Assembly (NCBI GenBank): GCA_947472635.1
Contig: CANJDY010000156.1
Span: 1 to 6,678 of the forward strand
From: Chitinophagaceae bacterium
Lineage (GTDB): Bacteria > Bacteroidota > Bacteroidia > Chitinophagales > Chitinophagaceae
DNA: 6,678 nt
Direction: 5' to 3'
The notes under the pieces are model-generated. The model saw only the letters and a list, made by a program, of their open reading frames with translations, did not search any database and was not told the origin of the DNA. Both the position numbers and the translations under genes were made by a program. Each line of letters starts with the position of its first letter. Position 1 is the stretch's first letter. This document shows positions 1-6,678 of the stretch, in pieces.

Positions 1-610
1 CGAGCCTAAAGAAGAAAATCCAATGATTGGCTTTAGGGGCGCATCCAGGTACTACCACGATTTATACAAGGAGGGGTTCCGACTGGAATGTGAATCAATA
101 GTAAAAGTGAGAAATGAAATGGGATTGACCAATGTAAAAGTGATGATACCTTTTTGTAGAACTATTGAGGAAGGGAATAAAGTGATTGCCGTAATGAAAA
201 GATTTGGACTTGAGCAAGGAGTTAATAACCTCGAAATTTATGTGATGGCCGAAATTCCCAGTAATGTGATACTGGCCGAAAAATTTGCTCAGCTATTTGA
301 CGGTTTTTCTATCGGATCAAATGACCTTACCCAGCTTACACTTGGTATCGACCGTGATTCTGCAATAATCAGTGACCTATTTAGTGAACAGAATGAAGCA
401 GCCAAAGAAATGATTGCAACTATGATCTATAAGGCAAAATCCGCTGGGGTTAAAATTGGATTGTGCGGACAGGCACCCAGTGATTTTCCTGCATTTGCAA
501 AATTCTTGGTGGAGCAACATATTGATAGTATTTCCTTTACTGCCGATGCGCTGCTTAGAGGAATAGAAAATATATTGCAAGCGGAATTGGCAGAAAGGGT
601 AGTAGTGTAG
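1..610 (+). CDS. ppsA: Phosphoenolpyruvate synthase, C-terminal fragment (5' end outside the window)
   Basis: This is the last 202 codons of phosphoenolpyruvate synthase (pyruvate, water dikinase), which makes PEP from pyruvate and ATP in the cytoplasm for gluconeogenesis. The frame is open from base 2, before the first ATG at 23, and conserved family sequence (EENPMIGFRG) already lies across that ATG, so the gene runs in from the left. Visible parts of the PEP-utilising C-terminal barrel, numbered from the first full codon, are IGFRG near residue 9, MGLTNVKVMIPF in the middle, EIPSN at 84-88, the GSNDLTQLTLGIDRDS active-site segment from 105, and GLCGQAPSD with Cys155, the position equivalent to the catalytic proton-donor cysteine of PEP synthase and pyruvate phosphate dikinase. 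The line-up with remembered E. coli PpsA is close throughout, and GIDRDS favours PEP synthase over the dikinase. The phosphohistidine and ATP-grasp domains are not in view. The end at TAG looks natural. Confidence 0.95.
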   Translation, partial: EPKEENPMIGFRGASRYYHDLYKEGFRLECESIVKVRNEMGLTNVKVMIPFCRTIEEGNKVIAVMKRFGLEQGVNNLEIYVMAEIPSNVILAEKFAQLFDGFSIGSNDLTQLTLGIDRDSAIISDLFSEQNEAAKEMIATMIYKAKSAGVKIGLCGQAPSDFPAFAKFLVEQHIDSISFTADALLRGIENILQAELAERVVV

Positions 611-905
611 ATTTTAACTATCAAAACGTTGGTAACCCTACTATATCCCCATTTTACCCTTCGCTTCCTTGGTCTAAGATTAACCCTTTAGTATAAAAAA
701 CTATTTTACCGATTTGCTCCGATTGTATTTGACCTTGTCAGGTCTTTTGCAAAAAAGCGGTAGATAGACTCTGCTTTAGTTATATTCAAGTTGTCTTATG
801 CCGCATTTTATCTAATTGTATAAATAGCCATGACTTAACGGCGGTTTTGTATGCCAGTTGCGGGTTTGTTCTAAAAAAGGTTCAAGTAAAAATTTTTCTA
901 AAGGA

Positions 906-926
906 ATTAATTTCAGTTAAATTAAT
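906..926. repeat. Perfect 8-bp inverted repeat with 5-base spacer
   Basis: ATTAATTT at 906-913 and its exact reverse complement AAATTAAT at 919-926 flank the spacer CAGTT. It lies about 300 bases before the susC start and beside an A5T5 tract at 888-897. It could be a binding site for a dimeric regulator or a small hairpin, but AT-rich DNA produces such repeats by chance fairly often. The arms are visible in the sequence; the role is unproven. Confidence 0.3.
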
Positions 927-983
927 GCCCCTTTTGTACCATATTCTTCCAATAATTTCAGCTTTATTTGTTTTGGAACTAGT

Positions 984-1076
984 ATGTTGCGTAAATTGAA
1001 GAATATTATACGTAAATCGATTACATATGTATTTTTTTTCAGTTTATGTTTGATTTCTATTACTGTATTTTATTAA
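984..1076 (+). CDS. Possible 30-residue hydrophobic peptide or signal-peptide remnant
   Basis: An ATG at 984 opens a 30-codon frame ending in TAA at 1074-1076. The product has a basic N-terminal part (MLRKLKNIIRK) followed by an unbroken hydrophobic stretch (SITYVFFFSLCLISITVFY). This is the form of a signal peptide or a single membrane segment, and resembles the start of exported Bacteroidota proteins such as SusC homologues. It could be a small membrane peptide, the relic of a lost exported gene, or chance: AT-rich codons readily give Phe, Ile and Lys, and another short hydrophobic frame overlaps it at 925-999. There is no clear ribosome binding site and no well-formed promoter before it. 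It is recorded because the charge and hydrophobicity pattern is orderly, not because expression is supported. Confidence 0.2.
   Translation: MLRKLKNIIRKSITYVFFFSLCLISITVFY
1045..1052 (+). promoter_or_regulatory. Second, weaker -7 element match upstream of susC
   Basis: TATGTTTG also fits TAnnTTTG and would start a transcript near 1058, with a leader of about 170 bases to susC. There is no TTTG at the expected -33 position, and the word lies inside the doubtful ORF at 984-1076. In AT-rich DNA this may be coincidence. Confidence 0.2.
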
Positions 1077-1179
1077 CCAAAATTTACTAACTGATTGCCA
1101 GCTTGCTATGCTGTAGGATTGCTAAAGATGCAATACTTGAAATTTCCCTTCTTTACAAATTTTAATATTATATTTTTTA

Positions 1180-1187
1180 TATATTTG
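1180..1187 (+). promoter_or_regulatory. Probable -7 promoter element of susC
   Basis: TATATTTG matches the Bacteroidota primary sigma factor -7 consensus TAnnTTTG exactly. It would place the transcription start near 1190-1195 and give a leader of roughly 35 bases before the susC ATG at 1227. No exact -33 TTTG sits at the usual distance; the nearest similar words are TTTA at 1152-1155 and 1161-1164, so the call rests mainly on the -7 match and its position. Confidence 0.5.
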
Positions 1188-1226
1188 TTCATGTTAACTA
1201 TTATTAATCACTAGATCTAATCAATT

Positions 1227-4200
1227 ATGAAATGGAAATCAATCGTTAAAAAAGCGACCGTTACGCTACTACTCTTAGGGGCTGTAGTAATCTCTCCCGG
1301 ACTCTATGCCAGTTCAATTTCTGAGAAAATTATTTCCGGAAATTCAGCAGAGACCGCTGTAAAAGTAACCGGTAAAGTAACCGACGCACAAGGCGCTGCT
1401 TTGCCAGGCGTATTAGTAAAAGTAAAAGGAGCTTCAATAACTTCCGTTACCAATCGGGACGGTAATTTCTCTATTGAAGTTGCTGATTATAAGGCAACCC
1501 TTGTTTTTTCATTGGTTGGATATAGCTCTGTGGAAAAATTAGCTAGTCAAACAACTATGACTGTGGTACTTATTGAGGAGGTTAAAAAATTGGATGATGT
1601 TGTTGTAATTGGTTATGGTACTCAAAAGAAGGCTGATCTTACAGGATCAGTTTCCACCGTAGCTGCCGAAAAATTGAATCAAGGGGTTAACCAATCTGTG
1701 GCACATGCCTTACAAGGCCAGGCTGCCGGTGTAACGGTAATTCAAAATTCAGGAGAGCCAGGTAGTGGAGTTGAGATTAGGATTAGGGGTTCAGGTTCGA
1801 TAAATGATAATAGTCCACTATATGTAGTAGATGGAATAATCGGTGGAATAGGTGATCTAAATCCTGCAGATATAGAAAGTTTAACTGTACTTAAAGATGC
1901 CGCTTCAGCAGCTATCTATGGATCAAGAGGTGCTAATGGTGTGGTAATCGTAACTACCAAAAAAGGTAAAAGAAACCAAAAAGCCGCTATCTCTTTCAAT
2001 AGTAGTCAGGGTATTCAATCGGCATGGAGAATGCCAACTTCATTGGATGCAGCACAAAGAAATTTGATTCATAAAGAGGCACTTACCAACGATGCTACAC
2101 CAAGTTCAGAATCTATCTGGAACTATTACAATGATCCAAAAAATGCGGTTACCAGAACCGATTGGTTTAAAGAAATATTACAAGCTGCTTATGTATCAAA
2201 CCAAAGTATGAGTATTCAGGGTGGCGGTGCTACCTCTAACTACTTATTTAGTTTAGGATACCTTGATAATAATGGAATTGTAGTTGGTACCAACTCAAAA
2301 AGGTACAATGTAAGATTTAATAGCCAGCATGAAATTGCCAAGAACCTTACATTTGGAGAAAATTTCTCAGTAGTAGTGTCAAATACCAAGCGTGCCGAAA
2401 TACGTGGTGGTTATGACGGGGTATTGAGTGCTGCACTTTTCAATATGCGTAATACACCTGTTTGGGTGGATGAAGCCAATCAAATTTACGGAACCCCTAC
2501 AGGAGATTTCCCTAATCCAGTAGCTTCCATTAATGTAAAAGACAATACATCAAATGGAACTTCCATTGGTGGTAATCTATACCTCGAATATAAATTCCTG
2601 AATATGTTTACTGCTAAATCTGATGTGGCCTATAGTTCAGGTAATTCAAAAAACAAGGGCTTCCAATCTATCGCTATTGGCGGAGGTCGTGGACTAGAAG
2701 GAAGAAATAGTTTGAATGAAAGTTACGGAAATGGTAGTACACAAATCTGGAACAATACCCTAAGCTTTGATAAGCGGTTTAGCAAACATCATGTAGCAGC
2801 TCTTGCTGGTATGTCGATGGAATCAGGTATCAGCGAAGGTTTGAATGCTGGAACGGGGTTTGATTTTAGTAATGAAAGTCCTGCTTTGCGCTATTATAAT
2901 AATGCGGGTAGTTTCCCCAATCATGCATCTGGAAGTGCAGATGATTATGCTTTGCAAAGTTATTTTGGAAGGGTAAGCTATGAGTTTTCTGACAAATATT
3001 TATTTGCAGCCAACCTTCGTGCGGATGGTTCTTCTAAATTCCCTTCAGACAAACGTTGGGGTGTTTTTCCTTCCGTTTCGGGAGGTTGGAGAATTTCTAA
3101 AGAGAATTTCTTCAAAGGATTATCTAGTACTATTTCTGATTTAAAATTACGCGCTAGCTGGGGACAGTTGGGTAATGATAAAATCCCTAACTACCAATAT
3201 TATAGTACTGTAAGTAGTGTAGGTTCTCCTACATTGGCAGGAAATGCTTATACAGCGGTTGCTCAAAATCGCTATTCAAATCCCAATATCCAGTGGGAAG
3301 TAACTACTCAAACTGATATAGGTATTGATGCAAGTTTTCTCAATGACCGACTTTCATTGACAGCTGATTATTTTGATAAGAAAACTACTGATATTTTGGT
3401 GCAGGTTCCAATGGTTTCATCATTGGGAGTGGGTTCAGCCCCTTTTCGCAATGCAGGAGAAGTGTCCAATAAAGGATTCGATATGGGCATTACTTATCGT
3501 AGTAACCGGGAAAACCAATTTAAATATTCCATCACTGGAAATGTAGCTACTGTTACCAATAAATTGACCTCTTTCGGTATTGCAGGCAGTAAAGAAATAT
3601 ATGCCGCCAACTATAAGAATGTAAGCGTTGGTAGAATTTCCGAAGGACAACCATTAGGTCATTTTTATGTACTCAATGCTTTAGGTATTTTCCAAAGTCA
3701 AACTGAAGTAGACAATTACAAAAATTCTGCAGGTGGTAAAATACAGCCCTATGCAGTAGCTGGAGATGTAAAGTTTGCGGATATCAATAAGGACGGAGTG
3801 ATTGGTGCAAATGATCGATTCAATGCAGGCAATAGCTTTCCTACTTTTACAGCTTCCTTCAATTTTAATGGGGAGTATAAGGGATTTGACGTCAGCATGC
3901 TATGGATTGGCAGCCAGGGAAATAAAATATTTAATGGCCTTAAATTGGGTGGTGTATTTATGCAAGGTTCTGGCTACAACAATAGTCCTGAAATATTGGA
4001 CCGTTGGACTCCAGCTTCAAAAAGCACAACTGTTCCCAGAGTTACCATCAAAGATTTGAACAGCAATAAAACATATAGCACTCTTTACTTAGAAGATGGA
4101 AGTTTTGCCCGTTTAAAATACCTAACCTTTGGCTATACTTTTGACAAAAAGCTAACGGGTGATAAGATTTCTAAATTGAGGGTTTTCCTCACCTTGCAAA

Positions 4201-4343
4201 ATCTGATTACGATTACCAAGTACACCGGATTTGATCCTGAAGTTGGTTCTGAGGGAGGATTCAGCAACAATATGTTTGGGGTTGATCAGGGAACTTATCC
4301 AATGGCAAAAGCCTTTCTATTTGGCGTTAACTTTAATTTTTAA
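1227..4343 (+). CDS. SusC/RagA-family TonB-dependent outer-membrane transporter
   Basis: This encodes the 1038-residue barrel of a SusCD glycan-uptake complex, which imports oligosaccharides or similar nutrients across the outer membrane with TonB energy. Residues 1-28 form a signal peptide (basic MKWKSIVKK, hydrophobic LLLLGAVVI, likely cut after LYA). Residues about 46-122 are a carboxypeptidase-regulatory-like domain (VTGKVTDAQGAALPG). The conserved DDVVVIGYGTQKK segment at about 123-135 lies where the TonB box is expected, and the plug domain follows to about 248, including LYVVDG and the family signature YGSRGANGVVIVTTKKGK. The rest is the beta-barrel, with a calcium-loop-like DINKDG at 852-857 and a terminal Phe (FGVNFNF) as expected for barrel insertion. 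There is no STN domain, so direct control of an anti-sigma factor is unlikely. Length is normal for the family. The start is set by the signal peptide. Substrate cannot be read from the sequence. Confidence 0.95.
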   Translation: MKWKSIVKKATVTLLLLGAVVISPGLYASSISEKIISGNSAETAVKVTGKVTDAQGAALPGVLVKVKGASITSVTNRDGNFSIEVADYKATLVFSLVGYSSVEKLASQTTMTVVLIEEVKKLDDVVVIGYGTQKKADLTGSVSTVAAEKLNQGVNQSVAHALQGQAAGVTVIQNSGEPGSGVEIRIRGSGSINDNSPLYVVDGIIGGIGDLNPADIESLTVLKDAASAAIYGSRGANGVVIVTTKKGKRNQKAAISFNSSQGIQSAWRMPTSLDAAQRNLIHKEALTNDATPSSESIWNYYNDPKNAVTRTDWFKEILQAAYVSNQSMSIQGGGATSNYLFSLGYLDNNGIVVGTNSKRYNVRFNSQHEIAKNLTFGENFSVVVSNTKRAEIRGGYDGVLSAALFNMRNTPVWVDEANQIYGTPTGDFPNPVASINVKDNTSNGTSIGGNLYLEYKFLNMFTAKSDVAYSSGNSKNKGFQSIAIGGGRGLEGRNSLNESYGNGSTQIWNNTLSFDKRFSKHHVAALAGMSMESGISEGLNAGTGFDFSNESPALRYYNNAGSFPNHASGSADDYALQSYFGRVSYEFSDKYLFAANLRADGSSKFPSDKRWGVFPSVSGGWRISKENFFKGLSSTISDLKLRASWGQLGNDKIPNYQYYSTVSSVGSPTLAGNAYTAVAQNRYSNPNIQWEVTTQTDIGIDASFLNDRLSLTADYFDKKTTDILVQVPMVSSLGVGSAPFRNAGEVSNKGFDMGITYRSNRENQFKYSITGNVATVTNKLTSFGIAGSKEIYAANYKNVSVGRISEGQPLGHFYVLNALGIFQSQTEVDNYKNSAGGKIQPYAVAGDVKFADINKDGVIGANDRFNAGNSFPTFTASFNFNGEYKGFDVSMLWIGSQGNKIFNGLKLGGVFMQGSGYNNSPEILDRWTPASKSTTVPRVTIKDLNSNKTYSTLYLEDGSFARLKYLTFGYTFDKKLTGDKISKLRVFLTLQNLITITKYTGFDPEVGSEGGFSNNMFGVDQGTYPMAKAFLFGVNFNF

Positions 4344-4355
4344 TTCCATCAAATC

Positions 4356-5843
4356 ATGAATAATATGAAAAAATATATTCCCATCTTGATGATACCAGTT
4401 TTGCTGGTGTCATGTAAAAAAGATTTTTTAGACAAACAGCCCCATGAGTTTACCGATGCAGTATTTTGGAAAACTGCCGCACAGGCAGAATCAGCTCTGG
4501 CAGGTGTATATACTCCTTTACAGGATGAAGAAGCACTTGGCGGTGAAGAGTGGTGCAGTATTGAAACTTTTGGTGACAATGCCTATATGAATGATAATTA
4601 TTCGGATTATATTGCTATGTCAGAATTCAGGGCACTTCAAAACAATGAAGGTGACCTTAGTCATAATAGCTACGTGTCCTATTATAAAACTATCAAAAGG
4701 GCAACGGATGTTTTAACCAATGTTCCCGGCATTTCAATGGATGCTGCTCAGAAAAAAAGAATTTTAGGAGAAGCCAATTTCTTACTGGGATTTTCTTACT
4801 ATGAGTTAGCTGCCCGTTATGGTGGTCTACCTATTTACGATTCAAAAGATCCTGCTGCAGCACTGGTTCGCAAAACAGAAGCTGAAACCTGGGCAGTGAT
4901 TGAAACTACGCTGAAAAATGCGACTACACAACTTGCTTGGGAGCACGAAGAAGGACGCCCAGGACTAGGAGCCGCTTGGGGTATGCTTGCCAAAGTTTAT
5001 GCCTACGAAAAGAAATGGAGCGATGCCAAAACAGCTGCTGAAACTGTAATCAGTTCTGGTAAACATAGCCTGACTACAAGCTATGCAGATATTTTCACTA
5101 TTCAACACGAAAATGATGCAGAGATTCTCTTTGGTTTGGGAGCACGCTTGGGTGAGTACCCAATTACACCTGTACTAATGTTGCCTAATAATGTTTGGGG
5201 TGGAACGCATCCAGAACCAATGGGAGAGGGATGGAGACTGGTAAGCGCTACTGTTAATCTCTATAATGCTTATCAAGTGGGAGATCTTAGAAAAAAAGCG
5301 ACTGTTGCAAAACGTGGAGTGGATGTAATTACTTACAATGGCTCTACAGATATTCTTCAGGCTCCCAATAACCAATCTCCGATTGTTTGTGTGAAATACA
5401 ATGCACCTTACAAGGATGAATATACCGGTTGGGCTGCAGGGTTGAATGTTCCAGCTTTGAGGTATGCAGATGTATTGCTGATCGATGCAGAAGCTATTAT
5501 GAATTTAAATGGTGGCGGACCTACCACTAGAACCACTACAGTAGCGGCTGCTACCATACCTTTTAATTTGGTTCGTAGACGTGCGGGGCTTGCTACAATT
5601 GCAGCGCCTACTTTCAATGACCTAATGTATGAACGCAGAATGGAACTTGCCTTTGAAGGAGGCGATCGTCACTTTGACTTGGTACGTTGGGGCTTGGCTG
5701 AATCTATTTATAATGCATTGCCTGCAGAAGGTACTTATAAACCAGCCCGTACCTTTATTCCTACCAGACACCGTCTATTACCTTACCCTCAGGGCGAAAT
5801 TGATAATAGTAATGGTTCAATTAAGCAGAACCCTAATTATTAA
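4356..5843 (+). CDS. SusD/RagB-family surface glycan-binding lipoprotein
   Basis: This 495-residue protein is the SusD partner that sits over the SusC barrel and captures ligand at the cell surface. The N-terminus is a lipoprotein signal ending in LVSC, with lipidation expected at Cys20, followed by KKDFLDKQP, a very common SusD opening. The N-terminal SusD-like helical part includes RILGEANFLLGFSYYEL from residue 135 and ARYGGLPI. The C-terminal SusD/RagB part includes LRYADVLLIDAEA at 368-380, VRRRAGL at 406-412, YERRMELAFEGG at 425-436 and DRHFDLVRWG at 437-446, and ends with LLPYPQGEID and KQNPNY. A Thr/Ala-rich stretch at 390-400 replaces the usual helix before VRRRAGL, but the frame stays intact. 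The gap after susC is 12 bases, so the two are almost certainly co-transcribed. ATG at 4365 (residue 4) is a possible alternative start that would also keep the lipoprotein signal. Confidence 0.95.
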   Translation: MNNMKKYIPILMIPVLLVSCKKDFLDKQPHEFTDAVFWKTAAQAESALAGVYTPLQDEEALGGEEWCSIETFGDNAYMNDNYSDYIAMSEFRALQNNEGDLSHNSYVSYYKTIKRATDVLTNVPGISMDAAQKKRILGEANFLLGFSYYELAARYGGLPIYDSKDPAAALVRKTEAETWAVIETTLKNATTQLAWEHEEGRPGLGAAWGMLAKVYAYEKKWSDAKTAAETVISSGKHSLTTSYADIFTIQHENDAEILFGLGARLGEYPITPVLMLPNNVWGGTHPEPMGEGWRLVSATVNLYNAYQVGDLRKKATVAKRGVDVITYNGSTDILQAPNNQSPIVCVKYNAPYKDEYTGWAAGLNVPALRYADVLLIDAEAIMNLNGGGPTTRTTTVAAATIPFNLVRRRAGLATIAAPTFNDLMYERRMELAFEGGDRHFDLVRWGLAESIYNALPAEGTYKPARTFIPTRHRLLPYPQGEIDNSNGSIKQNPNY

Positions 5844-5858
5844 TTAGTTGACAACTAA
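5844..5858. repeat. 15-bp palindrome directly after the susD stop codon
   Basis: TTAGTTGACAACTAA is a perfect palindrome of two 7-base arms around one central A, beginning at the first base after the TAA stop. In RNA it could form only a short hairpin, with about five pairs and a five-base loop, and no T run follows directly. In DNA it has the shape of a regulator half-site pair. A second AT-rich palindrome, TTATTTA-TG-TAAATAA, follows at 5860-5875. No function is shown for either. Confidence 0.3.
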
Positions 5859-5894
5859 GTTATTTATGTAAATAAATGTTGGGTTACAAATATT

Positions 5895-5932
5895 AAAAAG
5901 CCTGTACAGTGTAAAAGCTATGCAGGCTTTTT
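5895..5932. terminator. Bidirectional rho-independent terminator between convergent genes
   Basis: AAAAAGCCTG at 5895-5904 pairs perfectly with CAGGCTTTTT at 5923-5932 around an 18-base loop. The two innermost loop positions can add a G-T and an A-T pair. The GCCTG/CAGGC core followed by T5 ends the susC-susD transcript, and because the left arm begins with A5 the same structure reads as a stem plus T5 on the minus strand, where it would end the GH172 transcript. Its position about 50 bases after susD and 135 bases after the minus-strand gene fits both roles. Confidence 0.85.
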
Positions 5933-6016
5933 ATTTTCAGGCGTGTTAAAACATCACGAATCAGCGTTTATTGATAATTAGGGTAAGTTGAAATAAAGTA
6001 GTACAAAAGATACTAT

Positions 6017-6062
6017 ACCGAACCAAAAAATGCGGATTTACTTTTCTTATTTTCAGTTCGGT
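6017..6062. repeat. 7-bp inverted repeat just after the GH172 stop codon
   Basis: ACCGAAC at 6017-6023 and GTTCGGT at 6056-6062 are exact reverse complements separated by 32 bases. On the minus strand the structure begins four bases after the stop codon of the GH172 gene. It lacks a trailing T run, and the spacer is long, so it is a poor terminator. It may be a stabilising 3' hairpin or chance. Confidence 0.25.
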
Positions 6063-6066
6063 TAAT

Positions 6067-6678
6067 TTAGTTTTTTATGGGCATCCTTTGTTTCAATGGA
6101 ATCAGTTCAGGGAAAGTTGCATGGGGCTCAGTCTGGTACCAGTAAGCAACCGAAGCGATATCATCATTGAGCAATCGATATTTCCCTTTGTCATTCCAGC
6201 CCAAAGACTGAATGGTAACTTTAAAATTTTTATTAAATGAAATTGGATCTGGTATATGCCAGCGGTACAGACTCCAGTAATTGGGTAAATCCCCATCGTC
6301 TTTGGCGGGTAGTGTAGTACCCGCATAAGCAGTGGTATAGGATTCAGGAAAACCATAGCTACCTAAAAAATAATCTTCCGTTCCGGTTCCGCAGATGGTG
6401 GGGAATTTTGTATCCTCATCCATAAAAAATTTCACCTCACCTTCTCCAAACCAAATCTTTGAGGTCATCTGTGTCCATGCCAGAAAAGTACCCACATACT
6501 TTCCCTTTCCTTTTACATTATCTAGTATAATATATGGGTTTTGAGTACTGGTGTTGCTCCTACGCCATTGAGCATGGAAATAAGCTGTATTTTTTGGAAC
6601 CTTTTTTTTTGCGTAAGTAATTTGAAAAGCAAGCAAGTGGAGATCATTTTTACTGTCGTTGGTAAAAGTTATTTTAGC
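6067..6678 (-). CDS. DUF2961 / GH172-family putative glycoside hydrolase, C-terminal fragment
   Basis: The last 203 residues of a DUF2961-family protein are present; the frame stays open to the right edge, so the N-terminal part, any signal peptide and the promoter are outside. The TTG codon at 6636 is internal: family-like sequence (AKITFTN) continues upstream of it. Numbered from the edge, visible family motifs are YFHAQWRR at 33-40, ILDNVKGKGKYVGTFLAW at 51-68, WFGEGEVKFFMDED at 76-89, and FPTICGTGTEDYF at 92-104 followed by GSYGFPE, then YRWHIPDPI and a C-terminal YWYQTEPH strand. The acidic residues in GEGE and GTGTED probably lie in or near the active site, but I cannot assign the catalytic pair from the fragment alone. 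Characterised GH172 enzymes act on fructofuranosides (including difructose dianhydride) and on D-arabinofuranosides of mycobacterial arabinan; many DUF2961 members have no known activity. It converges on susC-susD and is therefore a separate transcript. Confidence 0.88.
   Translation of the reverse strand, partial: AKITFTNDSKNDLHLLAFQITYAKKKVPKNTAYFHAQWRRSNTSTQNPYIILDNVKGKGKYVGTFLAWTQMTSKIWFGEGEVKFFMDEDTKFPTICGTGTEDYFLGSYGFPESYTTAYAGTTLPAKDDGDLPNYWSLYRWHIPDPISFNKNFKVTIQSLGWNDKGKYRLLNDDIASVAYWYQTEPHATFPELIPLKQRMPIKN

Larger units (their letters stand above)
611..1226. other. Long AT-rich intergenic region between ppsA and susC
   Basis: These 616 bases contain no convincing protein gene and no RNA gene that I recognise. 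From left to right they hold a weak hairpin (GACCT, TGTC, AGGTC at 731-744, followed by four T) that might help end the ppsA transcript, an AAAAATTTTT tract at 888-897, an 8-bp inverted repeat at 906-926, a doubtful 30-codon ORF at 984-1076, and two matches to the Bacteroidota -7 element at 1045-1052 and 1180-1187. Small, weak inverted repeats also occur at 1099-1113 and 1118-1134. The region is longer than a susC promoter needs, so regulatory sites or remnants of an older gene are possible, but nothing in it proves either. Confidence 0.6.

Noticed and set aside
427..624. Antisense ORFs over the end of ppsA
   Set aside because: They mirror the conserved ppsA frame and have no family features.
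731..748. Hairpin GACCT-TGTC-AGGTC plus TTTT as the ppsA terminator
   Set aside because: The stem has only five pairs and three G-C pairs, the T run is short, and it lies about 120 bases after the stop codon; it is too weak to call as a terminator.
925..999. A 24-codon hydrophobic ORF overlapping the 984 ORF in another frame
   Set aside because: It lacks the basic N-terminal stretch, has no ribosome binding signal, and shows that short hydrophobic frames arise easily in this AT-rich stretch.
1118..1134. ATTGC/GCAAT inverted repeat before susC as a riboswitch or attenuator
   Set aside because: A five-pair stem with a seven-base loop lies upstream of the probable transcription start and has no recognisable riboswitch core.
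3802..4059. An 85-codon plus-strand ORF inside susC
   Set aside because: It lies in another frame of a well-conserved SusC barrel region and shows no recognisable motif or start context of its own.
4349..4579. A minus-strand ORF overlapping the start of susD
   Set aside because: It is antisense to the susD lipoprotein signal and N-terminal region and has no independent support.
6067..6636. A complete 189-residue minus-strand gene starting at the TTG at 6636
   Set aside because: The same frame is open for 14 more codons to the window edge and carries family-like sequence there, so the gene is a fragment cut by the edge and not a short protein.

Overview
The window looks like chromosomal DNA from a member of the Bacteroidota, probably near the Sphingobacteriales or Chitinophagales. 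The evidence is an AT-rich sequence, a complete SusC/SusD outer-membrane pair, a Bacteroidota-type -7 element (TATATTTG) upstream of susC, and no obvious Shine-Dalgarno sequence at the two complete genes. The assignment rests on gene type and style, not on a database match.

Layout from left to right. Positions 1-610 hold the C-terminal end of a plus-strand phosphoenolpyruvate synthase (ppsA), whose N-terminal part lies outside the window. Positions 611-1226 are an AT-rich non-coding stretch of about 616 bases, with a likely susC promoter near its right end, an 8-5-8 inverted repeat at 906-926 and a doubtful 30-codon ORF at 984-1076. Positions 1227-4343 encode a full-length SusC-family TonB-dependent transporter of 1038 residues. 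Twelve bases later, 4356-5843 encode its SusD-family surface lipoprotein partner of 495 residues. Positions 5844-6066 separate convergent genes and contain a strong bidirectional rho-independent terminator at 5895-5932. From 6067 to the right edge, the minus strand carries the C-terminal part of a DUF2961 / glycoside hydrolase family 172 protein, whose N-terminal part lies beyond the window.

How the genes may work together. SusC and SusD would form one outer-membrane complex: the SusD lipoprotein binds a glycan oligomer at the cell surface and SusC imports it with energy from TonB. The convergent GH172-type enzyme is a plausible carbohydrate-active partner. Characterised members of that family act on fructofuranosides and D-arabinofuranosides, so a furanoside-containing glycan is a possible substrate, but this is inference from neighbourhood only. 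The ppsA fragment belongs to central metabolism (gluconeogenesis) and is probably just a neighbour. SusC has no N-terminal STN signalling domain and no sigma/anti-sigma genes are in view, so its regulator is unknown. I see no mobile element, CRISPR array, tRNA or rRNA. The window is mostly an ordinary SusCD locus with a few small features worth checking.
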